A stretch of 5,675 bases of DNA from Planctomycetota bacterium (GTDB lineage: Bacteria > Planctomycetota > UBA1135): the NCBI GenBank assembly GCA_014382465.1, contig JACNJP010000459.1, positions 1 to 5,675 on the forward strand. The letters run 5' to 3'. Shown here piece by piece: positions 4,068 to 5,675 of this stretch. The notes beneath the pieces were generated by a model. That model had not been told where the DNA came from and did no database searches. It saw only the letters and a program-made list of their open reading frames with translations. Each line of letters begins with the position of its first letter. Position 1 is the stretch's first letter. Position numbers and translations under genes: made by a program.

Positions 4068-5675
4068 ATGCAAGGCAAACCCGATCCGGATCCGCCCGTG
4101 CGAGCCTGGGCCGAGGCCGTGACGATCCCCAGCTACGGCGTCGGCGCGCCGGACCGCAACCCGATGTTCCTGGACCAGCGGGTCTACCAGGGCAGCAGCG
4201 GCGCGGTCTACCCGCTGGCCGTCATCGACCGGGTCGAGGACAGCAGGACCGACCGCGAGTACCTCGGCCTGTTCCTCGAGAACGAGTTCCTGAAGGTGAT
4301 GGTGCTGCCGGAGCTCGGCGGGCGCGTCCAGCTGGCGCTCGACAAGACCCGCGGCGAGCCCTTCGTCTCCCACAACCGCGTCATCAAGCCGGCGCTGGTC
4401 GGGCTGGCCGGGCCGTGGATCAGCGGCGGCATCGAGTTCAACTGGCCGCAGCACCACCGCCCCAGCACCTTCCAGCCGCTGGACTGGGACATCGAGGAGC
4501 ACGCTGACGGCAGCCGCACCGTGTGGTGCAGCGAGACCGACCGCATGCAGCGCACCAAGGGCATGCACGGGCTGCGGCTGCGGCCGGGGTGGGCGGTGCT
4601 CGAGGTCGACGTGCGGCTCTACAACCGCACTCCCCTGCCGCAGAGCTTCCTGTGGTGGGCCAACCCGGCGGTGCGCGGCGGCGACGGCCACCAGTCGCTG
4701 TTCCCGCCCGACGTGCGCGCCGTGCTCGACCACGGCAAGCGCGCGGTGTCCGACTTCCCGGTCGCCACCGGCCGCTACTACGGGGTCGACTACGCCCCCG
4801 GCACCGACATCTCGCGCTACCGCAACATCCCGGTGCCGACCTCGTACATGGCCTTCCGCTCCGACTTCGACTTCGTCGGCAGCTACGACCACCTGCGCGG
4901 CGCCGGGCTGCTGCACGTCGCCGACCACCGCTTCGCGCCCGGCAAGAAGCAGTGGACCTGGGGCCACGGCGACTTCGGCCGCGCCTGGGACCGCCACCTG
5001 ACCGACCAGGACGGCCCCTACGTCGAGCTGATGTGCGGCGCCTACACCGACAACCAGCCGGACTTCACCTGGCTGGCGCCCTTCGAGGAGAAGCGCTTCA
5101 CGCAGCACTTCTTCCCCTTCCAGGGCGTCGGCCAGGTGCGCAACGCCAGCGCTGAGGCGGCGGTCGGGCTGGAGCTCGAGGACGGCCGGCTGACGCTGCG
5201 CGCCTACCTGACCCGGCCGCGGCGTGGGGCCCGGCTGGTGCTGCGGCGGCGCGGCGGGGCGTGGAAGGACTGGCGCTTCGACGGCCGGCCCGGCGCCTGC
5301 TTCGAAGCCCGGCTGGCGGCCGAGGGCGCCGCCGAAGACGAGCTCGAGATCGAGCTGCGCGACGCCGCTGGCGGGCTGCTGGTCCGCTGGGATCCGGGGC
5401 GCGTGCGCGAGCACGGCGTGCCGGCGCCGGCCGAGGCCGTCGGGCTCCCCGCGGCGCTCGAATCGGCCGAGGCGCTGTGGCTGGCGGGCCTCCACCTCGA
5501 GCTCTACCGCCACGCGACCCGTTCGCCCGAGCCCTACTACCGTGAAGGGCTGCGGCGCGATCCCGGGGACGCGCGCCGCAACGAGGCCCTCGGCCTCCTC
5601 CTCTGCCCCCCCGGCTGCTTCACCGAGGCCGAGCCCTGCCTGCCGCGCTCCCGCCACCGGCCCCCCCCCCCCTCC
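4068..5675 (+). CDS. DUF5107 domain protein, C-terminus truncated by window edge
   Basis: The 536 visible residues match what I know of DUF5107 proteins, usually about 1,100 residues with an N-terminal DUF5107 domain followed by TPRs; their biochemical role is not established. Diagnostic blocks are PDRNPMF (28-34), RVYQGSSGAVYPL (38-50), LENEFLKVMVLPELGGRV (70-87), RVIKPALVGLAGPWISGG (104-121), FNWPQHHRPSTF (124-135), FLWWANPAV (194-202), DHGKRAVSDFP (221-231), NIPVPTSYMA (253-262), LHVADHRFAPGKKQWTWG (282-299) and DNQPDFTWL (328-336). GLHLELYRHATR (474-485) begins the helical repeat part. The LPELGGR block resembles aldose-1-epimerase-like sugar-binding folds, so a carbohydrate role is plausible but inferred. 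No Shine-Dalgarno is seen at ATG 4068; GTG 4098 is an alternative start. From about residue 513 the sequence degrades into Pro/Cys-rich text, probably assembly error. No stop codon is reached. No signal peptide is visible, so it is likely cytoplasmic. Confidence 0.88.
   Translation, partial: MQGKPDPDPPVRAWAEAVTIPSYGVGAPDRNPMFLDQRVYQGSSGAVYPLAVIDRVEDSRTDREYLGLFLENEFLKVMVLPELGGRVQLALDKTRGEPFVSHNRVIKPALVGLAGPWISGGIEFNWPQHHRPSTFQPLDWDIEEHADGSRTVWCSETDRMQRTKGMHGLRLRPGWAVLEVDVRLYNRTPLPQSFLWWANPAVRGGDGHQSLFPPDVRAVLDHGKRAVSDFPVATGRYYGVDYAPGTDISRYRNIPVPTSYMAFRSDFDFVGSYDHLRGAGLLHVADHRFAPGKKQWTWGHGDFGRAWDRHLTDQDGPYVELMCGAYTDNQPDFTWLAPFEEKRFTQHFFPFQGVGQVRNASAEAAVGLELEDGRLTLRAYLTRPRRGARLVLRRRGGAWKDWRFDGRPGACFEARLAAEGAAEDELEIELRDAAGGLLVRWDPGRVREHGVPAPAEAVGLPAALESAEALWLAGLHLELYRHATRSPEPYYREGLRRDPGDARRNEALGLLLCPPGCFTEAEPCLPRSRHRPPPPS
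5657..5675. other. Low-quality C-run sequence at right contig edge
   Basis: The last 19 bases are a run of C broken near the end by two T. They fall in the DUF5107 gene where relatives continue a TPR-type helix, and here translate to proline. This mirrors the left edge: on the strand reading outwards, both ends collapse to C. Confidence 0.7.

Noticed and set aside
2843..4078. Minus-strand open frame across purC and the start of aroA
   Set aside because: It is a shadow of purC, whose motifs are intact on the plus strand, and it joins the aroA region only in the wrong frame.
1873..4122. 749-codon plus-strand open frame crossing aroA, the divergent promoter and purC
   Set aside because: It runs through an intergenic region and two well-supported genes in the wrong frame, and its product is Gly/Arg/Pro-rich without recognisable domains.
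4050..5657. Minus-strand open frame opposite the DUF5107 gene
   Set aside because: The plus-strand frame carries unmistakable DUF5107 blocks; the antisense product is Val/Ala/Gly/Gln-rich low-complexity text.
1..5675. Defence system, toxin-antitoxin pair, mobile element, tRNA or CRISPR array
   Set aside because: Every part of the window longer than 61 bases is covered by one of five genes with metabolic or repeat-protein identity, and no direct-repeat array, transposase motif or tRNA-like fold was seen.

Overview
The window is very GC-rich bacterial chromosomal DNA (roughly 70% G+C or more by eye). Both ends break up into homopolymer-rich sequence, so it is most likely one short contig from a draft or metagenome assembly. 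I see no RNA gene, mobile element, CRISPR array or phage gene. Third codon positions are nearly always G or C, which leaves many long antisense open frames with no biological meaning. The lineage cannot be fixed from five genes. High GC, a DUF5107/TPR protein, a TPR/HEAT lipoprotein with a Trp-rich tail and TANNNT-type leaderless starts would suit Acidobacteriota, Planctomycetota or a similar Gram-negative phylum; this is inference only.

Layout: a 61-bp divergent intergenic region (3019-3079) separates two transcription units. Leftward, on the minus strand, runs a tightly overlapping three-gene unit: aroA (EPSP synthase, 1762-3018), a lipoprotein with TPR-like and HEAT-like repeats (587-1777), and galE (UDP-glucose 4-epimerase, 1-590, cut by the window edge). 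The genes overlap by 16 bp (or 25 bp) and by 4 bp (GTGA), which points to one mRNA with translational coupling. Rightward, on the plus strand, are purC (SAICAR synthase, 3080-4012) and, after 55 bp, a DUF5107 protein (4068 to the window end, truncated before most of its expected TPR region).

The divergent promoter region is neat: each strand carries TAGAAT exactly six bases before the ATG of aroA or purC. The two copies lie in a perfect 9-bp inverted repeat, and neither gene has a Shine-Dalgarno sequence, so both first genes are probably transcribed as leaderless mRNAs. Genes further along the aroA unit do have purine-rich Shine-Dalgarno sites.

Functionally, aroA and purC are housekeeping biosynthesis genes (aromatic amino acids; purines). 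galE and the DUF5107 gene hint at sugar or envelope metabolism, and the lipoprotein is an envelope repeat protein of unknown role. The most notable coding detail is that the PEP-site motif of AroA reads GEAAT rather than GNAGT. This places Ala where most class I enzymes have Gly96, a change known to reduce glyphosate binding. I found no clearly new multi-gene system. Roughly the outer 100-170 bases on the left and 70-90 on the right look like degraded sequence and should not be read as real protein.
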